NCBI GenBank assembly: GCA_002786025.1
Contig: NHNW01000028.1
Span: 372,001-436,000 of the forward strand
DNA from: Zasmidium citrigriseum
Lineage: Eukaryota > Ascomycota > Dothideomycetes > Mycosphaerellales > Mycosphaerellaceae
DNA length: 64,000 nucleotides
Direction: 5' to 3'
Position numbers and translations under genes: made by a program. Positions 24,132 through 33,892 of this stretch are shown piece after piece; position 1 is the first letter of the stretch; every line of letters begins with the position of its first letter. Under the pieces are notes generated by a model, which saw nothing but the letters and a program-made list of their open reading frames with translations, was not told the origin of the DNA and did not search any database.

Positions 24132-25008
24132 ATGGCGCCCTCCAAGACCTCGTGGGACGATGAGGAGGAGGATAGCACCCCTCCCTCCTCTCCACCGGCC
24201 GTTGCAGTCCGACGGGGCAAGTTCGACGACGAGGAAGACGAGGACGTCCTGGAATCATGGGACGCCGCCGAGGACAGCGAGGAGGAGCGTGAGAAGGCAA
24301 AGAAGGCCGCTGAGGCCAAGGCGAAAGCTGATGCTGCAGCCAAGGCGAGCAAGAAGAGCAAGTCGGAGAGATTAGAGGAGATCCGTGAGGAGCGGCGTCG
24401 GCAGAAGGCGCTGGAGGACGACGAGGAAGACGAGAGCGATGAAGATGAGGCGGAGAAGAGGGCGAGACTACGAGCATCTGAGAAGGCTAGCGACATGCAG
24501 CACGCTGAGGATCTGTTCGGCGGTGTCGGTGGTGTGCCCGCCAGCCGGAGCGCGCCCAAAGCCGTGACCGTGTCACAAGGCGACGACCCCAACGACGCTA
24601 TCGATCTCTCCAAACTCTCCATCTTCAACCCCAACACTGCCGTGCAGTTTAATAAGCTGCGAGAAGTGCTGGTGCCTCTGCTGAACCAGAACGGCAAGAA
24701 GCCGCAATACGAGCTCTTCATGAAGGAGTTCACGAAGCAGATCGTGCGGGATCTGAGCAGCGAGCAGGTCAAGAAGATTGCTAGTGGCTTGACAACCATC
24801 AGCAACGAGAAAATGAAGGAGGAGAAGGCGGCTGAGAAGGGCGGCAAGAAGACCAAGGCTGCCAAGACGAAGACCACGCTCAACGCGAACAAGAGTCTGG
24901 CACGAGATGCTGATACGGCCGCCTACGATGATGGTCTTGACGAGTGAGTTCGACAATCCATATGCAAGAAGAGTAGTACTAACCAGTGGCAGTGACGACT
25001 TCATGTAA
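24132..25008 (+). CDS. HCR1: Eukaryotic translation initiation factor 3 subunit J
   Basis: Subunit of eIF3 that helps place the complex in the 40S decoding centre and, in yeast, takes part in 20S pre-rRNA processing and ribosome recycling. Two exons (24132-24943 and 24993-25008) give 275 residues; the tiny second exon encodes only DDFM-stop and restores the conserved acidic end. The N-terminus has the family signature SWDDEEED and FDDEEDEDVLESWD, followed by a highly charged coiled-coil (EEREKAKKAAEAKAKAD, RLEEIREERRRQ). The conserved core has NPNTAVQFNKLREVLVPLL and YELFMKEFTKQIVRDL. Length is normal for the family. The symbol follows the yeast orthologue. Confidence 0.95.
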
Positions 25009-25437
25009 ACGGCCGCTTCTTTTCAACACTTCTCCGCCAGGCCTTGAATATCCGGTAAACCGCGTGGGTGCTTTCGAAGGCGTCCGTCGACTGCTCTGCC
25101 TGCGTAGGCATAGAGACTCGTGAACGGCGTCCGCGTGCGTATGGTTCTGCATTATCAGTTCGATCAGTGTTTTTAGAGCAAATAGAGCCGTTTAACACCA
25201 TCTCCAGTTCCAAGGCTTCCGCTCTTCTTGTCTTTCGCGCCGTTCTTGCCGCAGATGTCGACCTACATCAGATTCGTTGCTTTCGTCTAGGAGACAGCAC
25301 CTATATCTCACAATCGCACGATATCGAACCCCTGAACATTTTCTGGATGATATTGACGTCATTCGACGCGACTTCACGTCGACCGCGTTCAAGATTCATC
25401 AGAAGTACCTAACATATCCCAAACACAAAACACCAAA
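25009..25437. other. Intergenic region
   Basis: Lies between eIF3j and the alpha/beta-hydrolase gene, both on the plus strand. Open frames overlap the start of the next gene in other frames. Nothing recognised. Confidence 0.45.
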
Positions 25438-26306
25438 ATGCCCAAAAGGAAACGAGCCACCCAAGCCTCCTCCAAAGACCCAGAATCACCACCAAAATCC
25501 CAAGAAACAGACTTATCCAAGTCCGTCCTCGGCGGCCTCGCAGACCCAACCCTCAACTCCCGCCAAACAGGAACAGAGGAAGACAATTCACAGTCCGGCA
25601 TCTCCCATTTCACTATTCCCTTCAACGACAGATCCGTCGTCTGTGAACGCCACAGACCACCAAACCAAAACTCAAAAGACCTCCCTCGCTTGATTTTCAC
25701 CCACGGCGCCGGCGGCGGAATCGCCAACCCCGCCACTCGAGATTTCGCGCGAGGCTTCGGGAGAGTAGGAGAAGTAGTCTGTTGGCAGGGGACGATGAAC
25801 CTTGTGAATCGGGTTAAAAGCTTCCACGCCGTCATTGATAAAGTAGGAGGCAAAGTCCTAGGAGGTCGAAGTATGGGCGCCCGTGCCGCGGTCCTCACGG
25901 CTCTTGAAATGGAACCCCAACCCGAGGCTTTAGTCCTCGTGAGCTGGCCTCTTACGGCGGGGAAGGAGGGGAAGAGGGAGCCGGAGCGGAGGGAGGAGAT
26001 TTTGAAGAGGTTGGATGGGGGCGTTGATGTGCTTTTTGTGGTTGGGAGAAGGATGCGCAGTGTGATCTTGATGAGTTGGAGGGCTTGAGGGGGGAGATGG
26101 TGGCGAGGAGTTGGATTGTTGTTGTGAAGGGGGCGGATCATGGGATGAGTCTTAGGGAGAAGGAGGGTGTTGAGCCTTTGAGGTTGAGGATGGGTGAGGT
26201 CTCGGCGGAGTGGGTGAGAGAGCGAGATGAGGGGAAGAGGTGGGCAACGTTGGGGTGGGTTGCGGAGAAGGGGGAAGTTGAGTGGAGTGGTTGGCAGGAA
26301 GAGTGA
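25438..26306 (+). CDS. TEX30/KANL3-like alpha/beta hydrolase, with one-base frameshift
   Basis: Small alpha/beta hydrolase-fold protein of about 289 residues if intact. The first open segment (25438-26088) has an N-terminal basic tail, an oxyanion-type loop FTHGAGGG, and the nucleophile elbow GGRSMGARAA. The frame is lost at a run of three Gs (26044-26046): upstream reads VDVLFVVG, and the expected continuation EKDAQCDLDELEGLRGEM is found one frame over, followed by the catalytic-His motif KGADHGMSL and a normal end at 26306. One extra G would restore the family pattern. Either a real lesion or a homopolymer sequencing error is possible. No intron fits here. The family is linked to acyl-ester or protein-partner roles; the substrate is unknown. 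It has no secretion signal. Confidence 0.8.
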
Positions 26307-26387
26307 AGGGTTCCGTCTCCTCCATGAGCAAAAACGATTGTCTTCGCATTAAATGGGCAAAGTCCGCTCGAATGTCAAAAAAATATT

Positions 26388-26503
26388 GCTAACCGCCGGA
26401 GTCGAACCAGCATTTCCCTCCCCTTACGGATCTGCGACTAGTGTCTGGCGGACCAGTCACTGACAGCGCCTGCGCGGGCGTCATACCATTAGACCAGATT
26501 AGC
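26388..26503 (-). tRNA. tRNA-like Pol III locus with intron-like hairpin (copy A)
   Basis: On the minus strand a perfect seven-pair acceptor (GCTAATC with GGTTAGC) encloses an A-box-like TGGTCTAATGGTA, a T-arm GCTGG-TTCGACT-CCGGC and a downstream T-run terminator. Between the anticodon 5' strand and the T arm lies an insert of about 70 nt with a hairpin (TAGTGACTGG, loop TCCG, CCAGACACTA). I cannot form a complete anticodon stem or find U33, so the isotype is unassigned. It is nearly the same as the copy at 33192-33308. It could be an intron-containing tRNA or a tRNA-derived element. Confidence 0.45.
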
Positions 26504-26788
26504 CGAAGGGAGGGCAAGTTAGAAGAGCCTATAGAGCTTCAACGATCGTCCTATTGCAAAGACAGAACGACCCCTGTGGACTGCTCTCAGCCAAAGCAAA
26601 TCGGACAGAGGCACGTAAGTGGGACTTAGGATACCAGAGATCTTCGTTATGCGAAGAGGGGGCAATATGAAGCCAACGAAGGAGGTAACGTGCTACTCTT
26701 GGAGCCTAATGGTGAGCACGCCATACCAACTTGCAACCATCTGCCCAAAGACAGCCCAGCTAACGACCAAACATCGCCCATTGCCCGG

Positions 26789-27545
26789 CTAGAAATGCGA
26801 TTGCAAGCATCCCTCCATTAGCCCACCCTGCTCGAAACTCATCATGTAGTGCACCATCTCTTCGCCCCCGGCCGCGCCTGGCTCACTGCCGGGTGCGTAG
26901 CCATACACCTTCTCGCCCAGCATGCGGAACTTCATGGGCATCGAACTGTCGCTCCACGTCTCTTGGATGTCAGCCTTCTTCTGCTTTCGAGCAAGCGAAA
27001 AGCCATGGTCAGTGCGGAGTCCACAGCGGATGCATTCTTCCGTCTTCTCGTCGGTCCACCTAGGAGCGGTCAGCTAAGTCGCGCAGTTTCGAAGAGATAT
27101 AGACCTACCACGGAGGCAGAAGGCCCTCGAAGCACTCGGCTTTGCCAATGAAATCCTTCAAAGCCTTCTCTGAAGTACGATGGAAAGCATAGACTGTGCC
27201 TGCCATTGACTCGGCGTCGAGTTCCCACACATCCTCCTGCCGCGTCCGGACAATGTCGATCAACATCTTGAAAGTCTCCTCCTGTGGGCGGTCATGCAGG
27301 AAGACGTTGTTGTAGATGGCAGTGAAGGGTCCGCTCTGCTCTCTTGATGGCGTCTCTCTGGATCCATTCGCTTGCTTTGGCGGCTTCTGAGCGGCAGCGA
27401 GCATGCTGCAGACCTTTTTGTGAGACTTCCAGTCTTGCTTCTGACACTCTTGATTGCAGTAGAGCGTGATCTTGCATTTGGCGCGGCGTTGGAAGAGGCC
27501 ATTAGTGTTGTTGCACGCATTGCACTTCGTGCTCTCGGTGTCCAT
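26789..27545 (-). CDS. MYND-type zinc finger protein
   Basis: Protein of 235 residues in two exons (27109-27545 and 26789-27059) with a 48-49-bp intron. I chose the ATG at 27545 because the MYND finger starts eight residues later; the longer upstream frame has no conserved features. The finger is complete: CNAC, then CKITLYCNQEC, then QDWKSHKKVC, the Cys/His spacing that binds two zinc ions and mediates protein contacts. After the finger come a linker rich in Lys, Pro and Ser and a helical domain (FKMLIDIVRTRQEDVWEL, FHRTSEKALKDFIGKAECF). The second exon encodes a short CIRCG motif and ends QSHF. Fungal MYND proteins of this size are uncharacterised. It lies downstream of, and on the same strand as, the aminotransferase gene. 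Confidence 0.85.
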
Positions 27546-27901
27546 CGTGACGTATGATTGGTGTGGAGGTGGGGTTCCATGGAAGTGTGAACTGTGAGGG
27601 TTATGGATCGCGAGAATGTAGAGATCAGACCAGAACGAAATGAGGAAAGACGAAGGAGTGTAAGGAAGGGTCGCTCTTGCTCTTGCCGTTCTTGACCTGT
27701 CGCTTGAAGTGAGGAAGGAGCTTTCCAACAGATGGGAAGGCGCGCTCCTAACATCTTCTTTTTCTGACAGGGCTTGCAATCGCGCTACATATGGACGTGA
27801 TCTGACGACCGACAGGAGGTATTGGAACGGAGCTGCGAAGCTTGTGTTGTTCTTAATGGCACCGTTTAAAAAAGCTCGATCTTTCATTTCCCAGCGATCC
27901 C
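27546..27901. other. Intergenic region between aminotransferase and MYND genes
   Basis: Contains the promoter of the MYND gene and the 3' end of the aminotransferase gene. An open frame runs through it on the minus strand, in continuity with the MYND coding region, but its sequence is low in conserved features and I regard it as leader. Confidence 0.4.
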
Positions 27902-29206
27902 TCATGGAAGCTGGTTTGGGGTCGTTCCATTGACACCATTCGTCGCGCCTGCATCGTGAGCATACTCCTCTGGCTTGTATTGCCGCACGGACTCAACCCA
28001 GCCAAACTCGTCCTTTACCTTGCCTTGCTGGAGACCTTTCAATTGTCCCAGCAGCTTGATGACCGCAGGTCCTGGCTCGTCGCCACCGCCTTGGTATTTG
28101 AAAGTGTCGTTCTTTGATCGCATGGTAATGCTCTTGATGGGGACAAGAGCAGCAGCAGTACCAGCAGCGGCAACTTCAGTGAACTTGGGCAGCTCCTCAT
28201 ATTTGATCTATCAACGCGTTAGGAAGATAACTGGTTTGAAGAGAGCAATCAGCACTTACCGGTCGCTGCTCAACCTTCCAACCCCAGCTCTTCGCAATCT
28301 GACAGATACTGTCGCTGGTCACGGACTTGATAACGTTCTTGCTGTCGGGTACGACGATGGTGCAGCCCTCCTCCGGGGTGCCGTGGATTCCAATGAAACC
28401 AGACGTCGAGAACTCATCGATCTCGGATCTCGTCCTGCTGTCCAAGTGTAGAGTAATGCCGAAGCCTTCTTTCTTGGCCTTTCCACTGTGTCTCAAGACT
28501 GGGGCGTAGTTGCCACCGATCTTAGCACTACCAGTGCCCTCAGGGGCAGCTCGGTCAAAGTCCTCGAGAATAAGAGCCGCGACTGGGTGCACGCCATGGT
28601 AGACTCCAGTCGGCATGACATATACCACGAACATGTACTCCTCTGGTGGATCAAGACCGAGCTGAGCGCAGGAGCCGAAGAGAAGTGGCCGGATGTACAT
28701 GCTTGCTCCCGTACGATGAGGAGGCACATACTCAGCATTCAGACTGACAGCCAAGTGAACGGACTGCTTGAAGAGATCCACGGGCACCTCGGGCATGCTG
28801 ACGAAGGAGGCAGAATGTTGCATACGCTCGGCATTCTGCTGTGGTCGAAAGATGCCGATAGTATTGTCTCCAGGGCCTCTGGATGCCTTGAGACCCTCAT
28901 AACATTGCATGCCATAGTTCAAGCCAGGAGCCATTCCATGGAGGCGAAGGAAAGGGTCCTGGACGAATTTGGGTGGAGTCCATTTTCCAGTCTTGACGGA
29001 GTAGGAGGATTCGATATGGCCATTGACTGCACATCGTATCGTCAGTATCTCGGCAACATTAATCACACCACCTGTTCTACATACCTTCTCGGACCTTGAA
29101 TCCAATGTCATCCCAGTCTTTGCCCTTGTCAGCATCGGCGACTTTGAGGCATTCAAGCGAGCTTACCAATAGTGTTGACGGGAGGAGGTGGGAACGTAGA
29201 TGCCAT
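27902..29206 (-). CDS. Branched-chain amino acid aminotransferase
   Basis: PLP-dependent class IV aminotransferase that interconverts Leu, Ile and Val with their 2-oxo acids using 2-oxoglutarate. Exons are 29167-29206, 29085-29117, 28260-29026 and 27902-28207; introns are 49, 58 and 52 bp with good branch sites. The product is 381 residues starting MASTFPPPPVNTIDWDDIGF. Family features are LHYGMQCYEG-like LNYGMQCYEGLKA, RPLLFGSCAQLGLDPP, the PLP-binding Lys in GSAKIGGNYAP (about residue 193), FGITLHLDSR followed by EIDEFSTSGF, and a C-terminal IKYEELPKFTEVAAAGTAAA. No clear mitochondrial presequence is seen, so a cytosolic isoform is likelier, but this is weak. Related to yeast BAT1/BAT2. Confidence 0.95.
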
Positions 29207-29589
29207 ATTGTTGGTGGTTGTGAGATCGTTGGTGTTGCCGGGAAGAAGTCGAGTCTTTGCCAATGATTCACTTCAATCTCTGCCCCGAAAGTCGGTGCGT
29301 CCTGGCGATGCAGGAACGAGTGGAGTCTCCGTCTCGTGCCGCGTCGGGATCGTCGCTAGCGCCGAACTCTATCTGGCTTCGAGTCCACGTTGTCAATCAA
29401 TCGACGTCCTTTGTTTGAACAACACTCTTCCGCGTGAAGACCTTCGAAAGCGGTGGCTTCATCCTCTGCCACACCTGTGATATGAAGCTTATATCACTCA
29501 CCTTCGGCTAAGCCATCCGATCAACCCTGCGAGCATCCGCCGGCGACCGACATGAACTAACACCCGACGCCGCTCCATAATCGAACACC
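29207..29589. promoter_or_regulatory. Divergent promoter region of aminotransferase and ERV2-like genes
   Basis: The 383 bp between two head-to-head genes must contain both promoters. I see no specific operator and no open frame that I would call a gene. Confidence 0.45.
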
Positions 29590-30273
29590 ATGCCGGTGGC
29601 ATCAGGTCCATCACGGCGTTTCGTGGTACTGCTCATCGTGTTCGCCTCGATAGTTAGCTTCATTTTCGTCTCGACGTTCCGCAACCAAGCCGAGGGAGTA
29701 CGGCACCCGAACTACAGGCAAAGCGCCCTGACAGTACAGGATACTCCCATTCTCGATAAGAATACTTTGACCGGACATGCGATAGCGCCGAAGCTTGGGA
29801 ATGAAACTGCAAAGGCGGAGCTGGGAAGGGCAGCATGGAAGCTCTTCCATACGACCATGGCGAGATTCCCTGATAAGCCGACACCAGAGGAGAGTTTGGC
29901 ACTGAAGAGCTACATACACCTCTTCCAGAGACTATACCCCTGCGGCGAGTGTGCGGAGCACTTTGGAGAGCTGCTCCAGAAGTTCCCGCCACAGGTTTCG
30001 TCACGATCTGCCGCGGCAGCGTGGGCATGTCATGTGCATAATCAGGTCAACAAGAGCCTACGCAAAGAGCTGTTTGACTGTGCCAACATCGGCGACTTCT
30101 ATGACTGTGGGTGTGCGGAGGATGAAGATTCGAAGAAGGAGGCAGCGAGTGCTCGGGACAGGCTGGAGAAGCCTGAGATGAGCGACGAGGCGAAAGAGAG
30201 GTTACATACCAACGGGCGAGATTTTGATGCGGGTATTCTGCTAGATGTCGTGCGGAAGAATGGTGGGACATGA
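29590..30273 (+). CDS. ERV2: FAD-linked sulfhydryl oxidase, Erv2-like (secretory pathway)
   Basis: Oxidase that forms disulfides using FAD and passes electrons to oxygen. It is an intronless frame of 227 residues. A membrane anchor (VVLLIVFASIVSFIFVS, residues about 12-28) at the N-terminus points to the ER, as in yeast Erv2, not to the mitochondrial Erv1. The ERV/ALR domain runs from about 72 to 175: LGRAAWKLFHTTMARFPDKP, the active-site CGEC at 118-121, the FAD-binding WACHVHNQVNKSL (146-156) and the distal Cys pair near residues 164-175, including a CGC motif as in the Erv2 shuttle disulfide. A charged tail completes the protein. It is divergently arranged with the aminotransferase gene. 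Confidence 0.93.
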   Translation: MPVASGPSRRFVVLLIVFASIVSFIFVSTFRNQAEGVRHPNYRQSALTVQDTPILDKNTLTGHAIAPKLGNETAKAELGRAAWKLFHTTMARFPDKPTPEESLALKSYIHLFQRLYPCGECAEHFGELLQKFPPQVSSRSAAAAWACHVHNQVNKSLRKELFDCANIGDFYDCGCAEDEDSKKEAASARDRLEKPEMSDEAKERLHTNGRDFDAGILLDVVRKNGGT

Positions 30274-30940
30274 AAGCTGGGTGAATTCGAGGAACGAGTG
30301 AAAGAATCAACAACGACATACGGATCTGATAGACGTGGAAATGAATGTCTGCCACCGAAAGACGAGGAGGCCAACAGACGTCGCAGGCTCTGACCGGATC
30401 TCCTCCAGCAGGCCCCATAATGAAGGTCATTGAAGATTTTGGCCATGGTTATCTTCAGTCCCAGGCAGCTCGGTGGTTCGGACTATGTTCACCTTCGCAT
30501 ACGCATACGCAGCTTTGAAATTCAAAGAACGGCCGAACACGACCGCTTTGAGAAGGCAATGCAAATAATGGGCTTGCTTCGATGTTACCGCCATCTGGTA
30601 GTAAATCAGGGCCCGATGATAATGCAATTGTTCCTCTACAGAGGCTATACAACTCATCATATTTATCCTCTCTCGTTTACAATTACTGCAATAGGTAGAA
30701 GGAAGTTGAAGTGAAGGCGGGAATAGATAGTCGACGTAATCCATGCAGCAAGCAGCGGCAGCTGCCATTGGATCGTCCCTTCTCGACCAATAGGCATTAA
30801 GGTGAACTAAGGCTTGGCCAAACTTCTCAAGGGAGAACAGCACCACCACCATCCACCCGACACCACCCTCCGCCACCCTCGACCCCTCCGCTCCGCCGTA
30901 GACCATCTCAAGTGCTGAGGTCGCCTGCATCGACGTCGCC
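30274..30940. other. Intergenic region
   Basis: 3' flank of ERV2 and promoter of the cytochrome c1 gene. A long minus-strand frame (30427-31080) overlaps the cytochrome c1 start codon and first intron and has no domain, so it is not called. Confidence 0.5.
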
Positions 30941-32187
30941 ATGCTGAGTCGGACAGCTGCGCGCGCCTCGCGCGCCATTGGCGCCTCCAAGGGCTCCGCG
31001 ACCAAGACTGCCACGGTACGTTGAATCCACTCCATACCGCCGGCGAGCTCCCAGGACACCCGAATACCGTCACAATACACTACGTCTGGTGTATAGAAGA
31101 CGTTGAATACATATCAGAGCTGACGGACATCCCCTCGCAGCGCAATGCCTCCTCGTCAAGCTCTTCCGAATCCGCCGGTCCATCATGGAAAAACACCGCC
31201 ATCCTCACATCCTCCACCGCCCTCGGTTTCGCATCGGTCGCATGGTACTACTATCAGTTCGGCCGACCGACGCAGGCCATGACTCCCGCTGAAGAAGGGT
31301 AAGTCTCAGAAATAGCCAGAAGAAGGAACAGCAGTGGAAGTATTGGGCGATGGAACTGACGGAATCGCACACAGTCTCCATGCAACTCAATACCCCTGGG
31401 AGCACGAGAAGTACGTCAAGACCTTCGATCACGCAGCTCTCCGCCGTGGTTTCCAGGTCTACCGCGAAGTCTGCGCCTCCTGCCATTCCCTCAGCCGCAT
31501 TCCCTACCGAAAGCTGGTCGGCAACATCATGACTGTCGACGAGGCCAAGGCATTGGCTGAGGAGAACGAGTACGACACCGAGCCCAACGACGAGGGCGAG
31601 ATCGAGAAGCGCCCCGGAAAGCTCTCCGATTACGTCCCCAGCCCATACAAGAACGACGAGGCCGGTCGCGCTGCCAACAATGGTGCTCTGCCCCCAGATC
31701 TCAGCTTGATCGTCAAGGCCCGTCACGGTGGCTGCAACTACATCTTCTCTCTCCTCACTGGATACCCCGAGGAGCCACCAGCGGGTGCTGTTGTTCAGTC
31801 TGGCCTGAACTTCAACCCATATTTCCCGGGTACCGGTATTGCAATGGCCCGTGTCTTGTACGATGGTTTGGTCGAGTACGAGGATGGCACCCCAGCCACC
31901 ACCTCGCAGATGGCCAAGGATGTTGTCGAGTTCCTCAACTGGTCTGCCGAGCCTGAAATGGATGATCGCAAGCGCATGGGTTGGAAGGTCATGGTCATTG
32001 GAACCACCCTCTTCGTTATGAGTGTGTGGGTGAAGAGGTGCGTTCATCACATCATTTGCCAGCAAGATAGTTTTACTGACGTGAATGCTTCAGATACAAG
32101 TGGTCCACGATCAAGACCCGTCACATTGCCTACACACCACCAGCGAACCCACAGCCAAAGCAACCAGGCGGCATCTTCCGGAGATAG
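30941..32187 (+). CDS. CYT1: Cytochrome c1, heme protein of complex III
   Basis: Electron carrier of the mitochondrial bc1 complex, passing electrons from the Rieske protein to cytochrome c in the intermembrane space. Exons are 30941-31015, 31141-31298, 31375-32037 and 32094-32187, giving 329 residues. The N-terminus is an Arg/Ala/Ser-rich mitochondrial presequence (MLSRTAARASRAIGASKG) followed by a hydrophobic sorting segment (ILTSSTALGFASVAWYYY), the bipartite import signal known for this protein. Heme c attaches at CASCH (about 109-113); the axial Met lies in PGTGIAMARV. A C-terminal membrane anchor (GWKVMVIGTTLFVMSVWVKR) and the conserved end KTRHIAYTPP are present. All introns are GT-AG. 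Length is normal. Confidence 0.97.
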
Positions 32188-32491
32188 CCGTGCGGAAACG
32201 ATGATAGACAGTAGAAGGGAGAGGAACGAAGGCGGACATTGGCATGTACAGATGTTTTCTAGCGTGCTTTCCTTGAACTCGTGTACCAAGAGCTCGATCA
32301 CCACAAAATACACATTTGAAGACTTGGGTTTTTTTTTTACCACCGATCACTTTTCTGCCCAGCTGAGTGACACTCAATGGAAAGGGGCTGGATGCAGCAT
32401 GGTGCATCGCCTCAGCCGCAGTCACTGCTTGGCGGCTGGGTTTGAGTCACGGAGTGAGTGGTTATGCTGCCTTTTGAAGTTCGCTGCACTG
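32188..32491. other. 3' flank of cytochrome c1
   Basis: Contains the 3' untranslated region of the cytochrome c1 gene and a T-run of nine at about 32,330-32,338. No gene recognised. Confidence 0.4.
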
Positions 32492-32573
32492 GCTAATCAG
32501 GTCTTATTGGGAAGACGCCCGGCACTCTCGTCTTGAGGGGCCGGGAGGTGCGTGTTCAATTCACGCGGTTGGC
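32492..32573 (+). tRNA. tRNA-like locus (copy B), short intron possible
   Basis: Cloverleaf elements are GCTAATC paired with GGTTGGC, a D arm GTCT...AGAC, an extended anticodon stem CCCGGC with GCCGGG, and a T arm GCGTG-TTCAATT-CACGC. The anticodon loop region is 18 nt, which would fit a 7-nt loop plus an 11-nt intron, but position 33 would be A instead of U. It shares the acceptor and D-arm pattern with the three neighbouring tRNA-like loci but lacks their long hairpin. Isotype not assigned. Confidence 0.4.
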
Positions 32574-32677
32574 AAGGCATTTCAATCCTCTAACGTGTTC
32601 GATCATTGGTGAGTGGACAGAGCCCAAATATACAAATAGTGTTTATACGTTGCTCTACCATACAATTTGGAAATACA

Positions 32678-32780
32678 GCTGGCCTGGTCTAATGGTAAGA
32701 TCCCCTGCCTGACGTTGTTAGTGACTGGTTCGCCAGACACTAGTCGGCAGGGGGATCCGAGTTCGATTCTCGGGGTCGGT
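32678..32780 (+). tRNA. tRNA-like locus (copy C) with intron hairpin
   Basis: This is the most tRNA-like of the four. Acceptor strands GCTGGCC and GGTCGGT pair with wobbles, the D arm is GTCT-AATGGTA-AGAT, an extended helix CCCCTGCC pairs with GGCAGGGG across the anticodon stem, and the T arm is CCGAG-TTCGATT-CTCGG. A T-run follows. An insert in the anticodon loop carries the hairpin TAGTGACTGG/CCAGACACTA. Depending on where the 5-bp stem is set, the anticodon reads GAC or the loop lacks U33, so I leave the isotype open. Confidence 0.5.
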
Positions 32781-33191
32781 TCTTTTTGTTTTGTTTTGTT
32801 TTGAGTATTGGGATACCGCCAGTACAGGAGCTATGCCATGGTCCACGACGATGGCCTGCCCTTTCTACGTCTGATGGATCTTGACTTGCTTTACGCATGC
32901 ACTGGATACATTCAGACGGGCATTCAATTACACATGCATACAACGGGATAGGCAAGTTACAGTCTATCATCTGAGAATTGATTCTCCTGGCTGATCTAGT
33001 CCAATAGGAAAACGCTGCCCAGAACCACTTCGGCACGAAGGCGTGGAAATATCAGTCCAACTCTCCCTATTAGCAAGATACCGGCCCAAAGACGGGGCTT
33101 CCTTTACCTTTGCAAAACGATTGAGCTGACTCCAAGCTCAGGAGTTCACTGAGGTTACTTTCATATATCGTCTGGATTCGATTTTCTATCG
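32781..33191. other. Spacer between tRNA-like loci
   Basis: Begins with the Pol III-type terminator (runs of four or five Ts separated by G). A minus-strand open frame runs through it without any recognisable domain. Nothing else seen. Confidence 0.4.
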
Positions 33192-33308
33192 GCTGATCTG
33201 GTCTAATGGTATGACGCCCGCGTAGACGTTGTTAGTGACTGGTCCGCCAGACACTAGTCGCACACCTATAAGGGGGAGGGAAATGCTGGTTCGACTCCGG
33301 CGGTCGGC
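33192..33308 (+). tRNA. tRNA-like locus (copy D), near-twin of copy A
   Basis: Acceptor strands GCTGATC and GGTCGGC pair fully if wobbles are allowed; relative to copy A both strands differ so that pairing is kept. The A-box-like TGGTCTAATGGTA, the T arm GCTGG-TTCGACT-CCGGC and a T7 terminator are present. The same intron-like hairpin occurs in the middle, followed by a purine-rich GGGGGAGGGAAAT before the T arm. No proper anticodon stem-loop can be drawn. Either a tRNA relic, a tRNA-derived repeat or a non-standard intron-containing tRNA. Confidence 0.4.
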
Positions 33309-33892
33309 AACTTTTTTTGCGTTTGTTTGATATCGATCGTTCGAGCGGATTTTAATTTTGTATCCTTTTTGGACTTTCCCCAAGGGACGTCGTTAGGGGC
33401 GAAAAGGGTCAATCACTTGTGGTCGAAGGGCTTTCTTTACTGTGGGCTATTGGGCTGTGTCGTTGAGGAGATCGTGGATCTGATATGTTCTCTTCGTCTG
33501 GATGGCGATTGATGGAATGAGTGTCCTGGAAGTGACCAAGCTACTAGAGCGAGCTCAGCGTGAGCGGCTGTCTCTCCAACTATGGCTACCAAGGATCCGA
33601 TGGCGACTTTTCTAGGGACGCAGCCTTCGGCTCACGCCATGGGAACTCGTCCCTGGATTCACACGAAGCAGTCCACATCATGAGCGTCTCGAGTTCGAGA
33701 ATGGGCTCACATGGGCACCAACTACTTTCCATTCGACCTCGAGAGGCGGCAGCATCTGCTTGATCTAACAGCCTATCACATGCTTTGAAGACATGTGCGA
33801 CGCTGTTGATACCTCATGCTGCGGCTCCATATGCTCTGCTTTGACGCTTGACCTTCGGAGCCGCTCGATGGATTGCTCAAACACACGACACT
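33309..33892. other. Intergenic region
   Basis: Upstream region of the last gene before the mutated block. No domain-bearing frame, RNA or repeat recognised. Confidence 0.45.

Noticed and set aside
24041..24892. Minus-strand open frame of 283 codons, Ser-rich
   Set aside because: Antisense of the charged eIF3j coding region; Ser runs mirror GAG/GAC codons.
25438..26306. Two separate genes in place of one frameshifted hydrolase
   Set aside because: The catalytic Ser half and catalytic His half join precisely at one missing base and follow the family order, so one gene is the better reading.
30427..31080. Long minus-strand open frame (217 codons) over the start of cytochrome c1
   Set aside because: It lies antisense to the conserved first exon and promoter of CYT1, has no domain and is explained by codon bias on the other strand.
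31205..32065. Minus-strand open frame of 286 codons
   Set aside because: Exact antisense shadow of cytochrome c1 exon 3.
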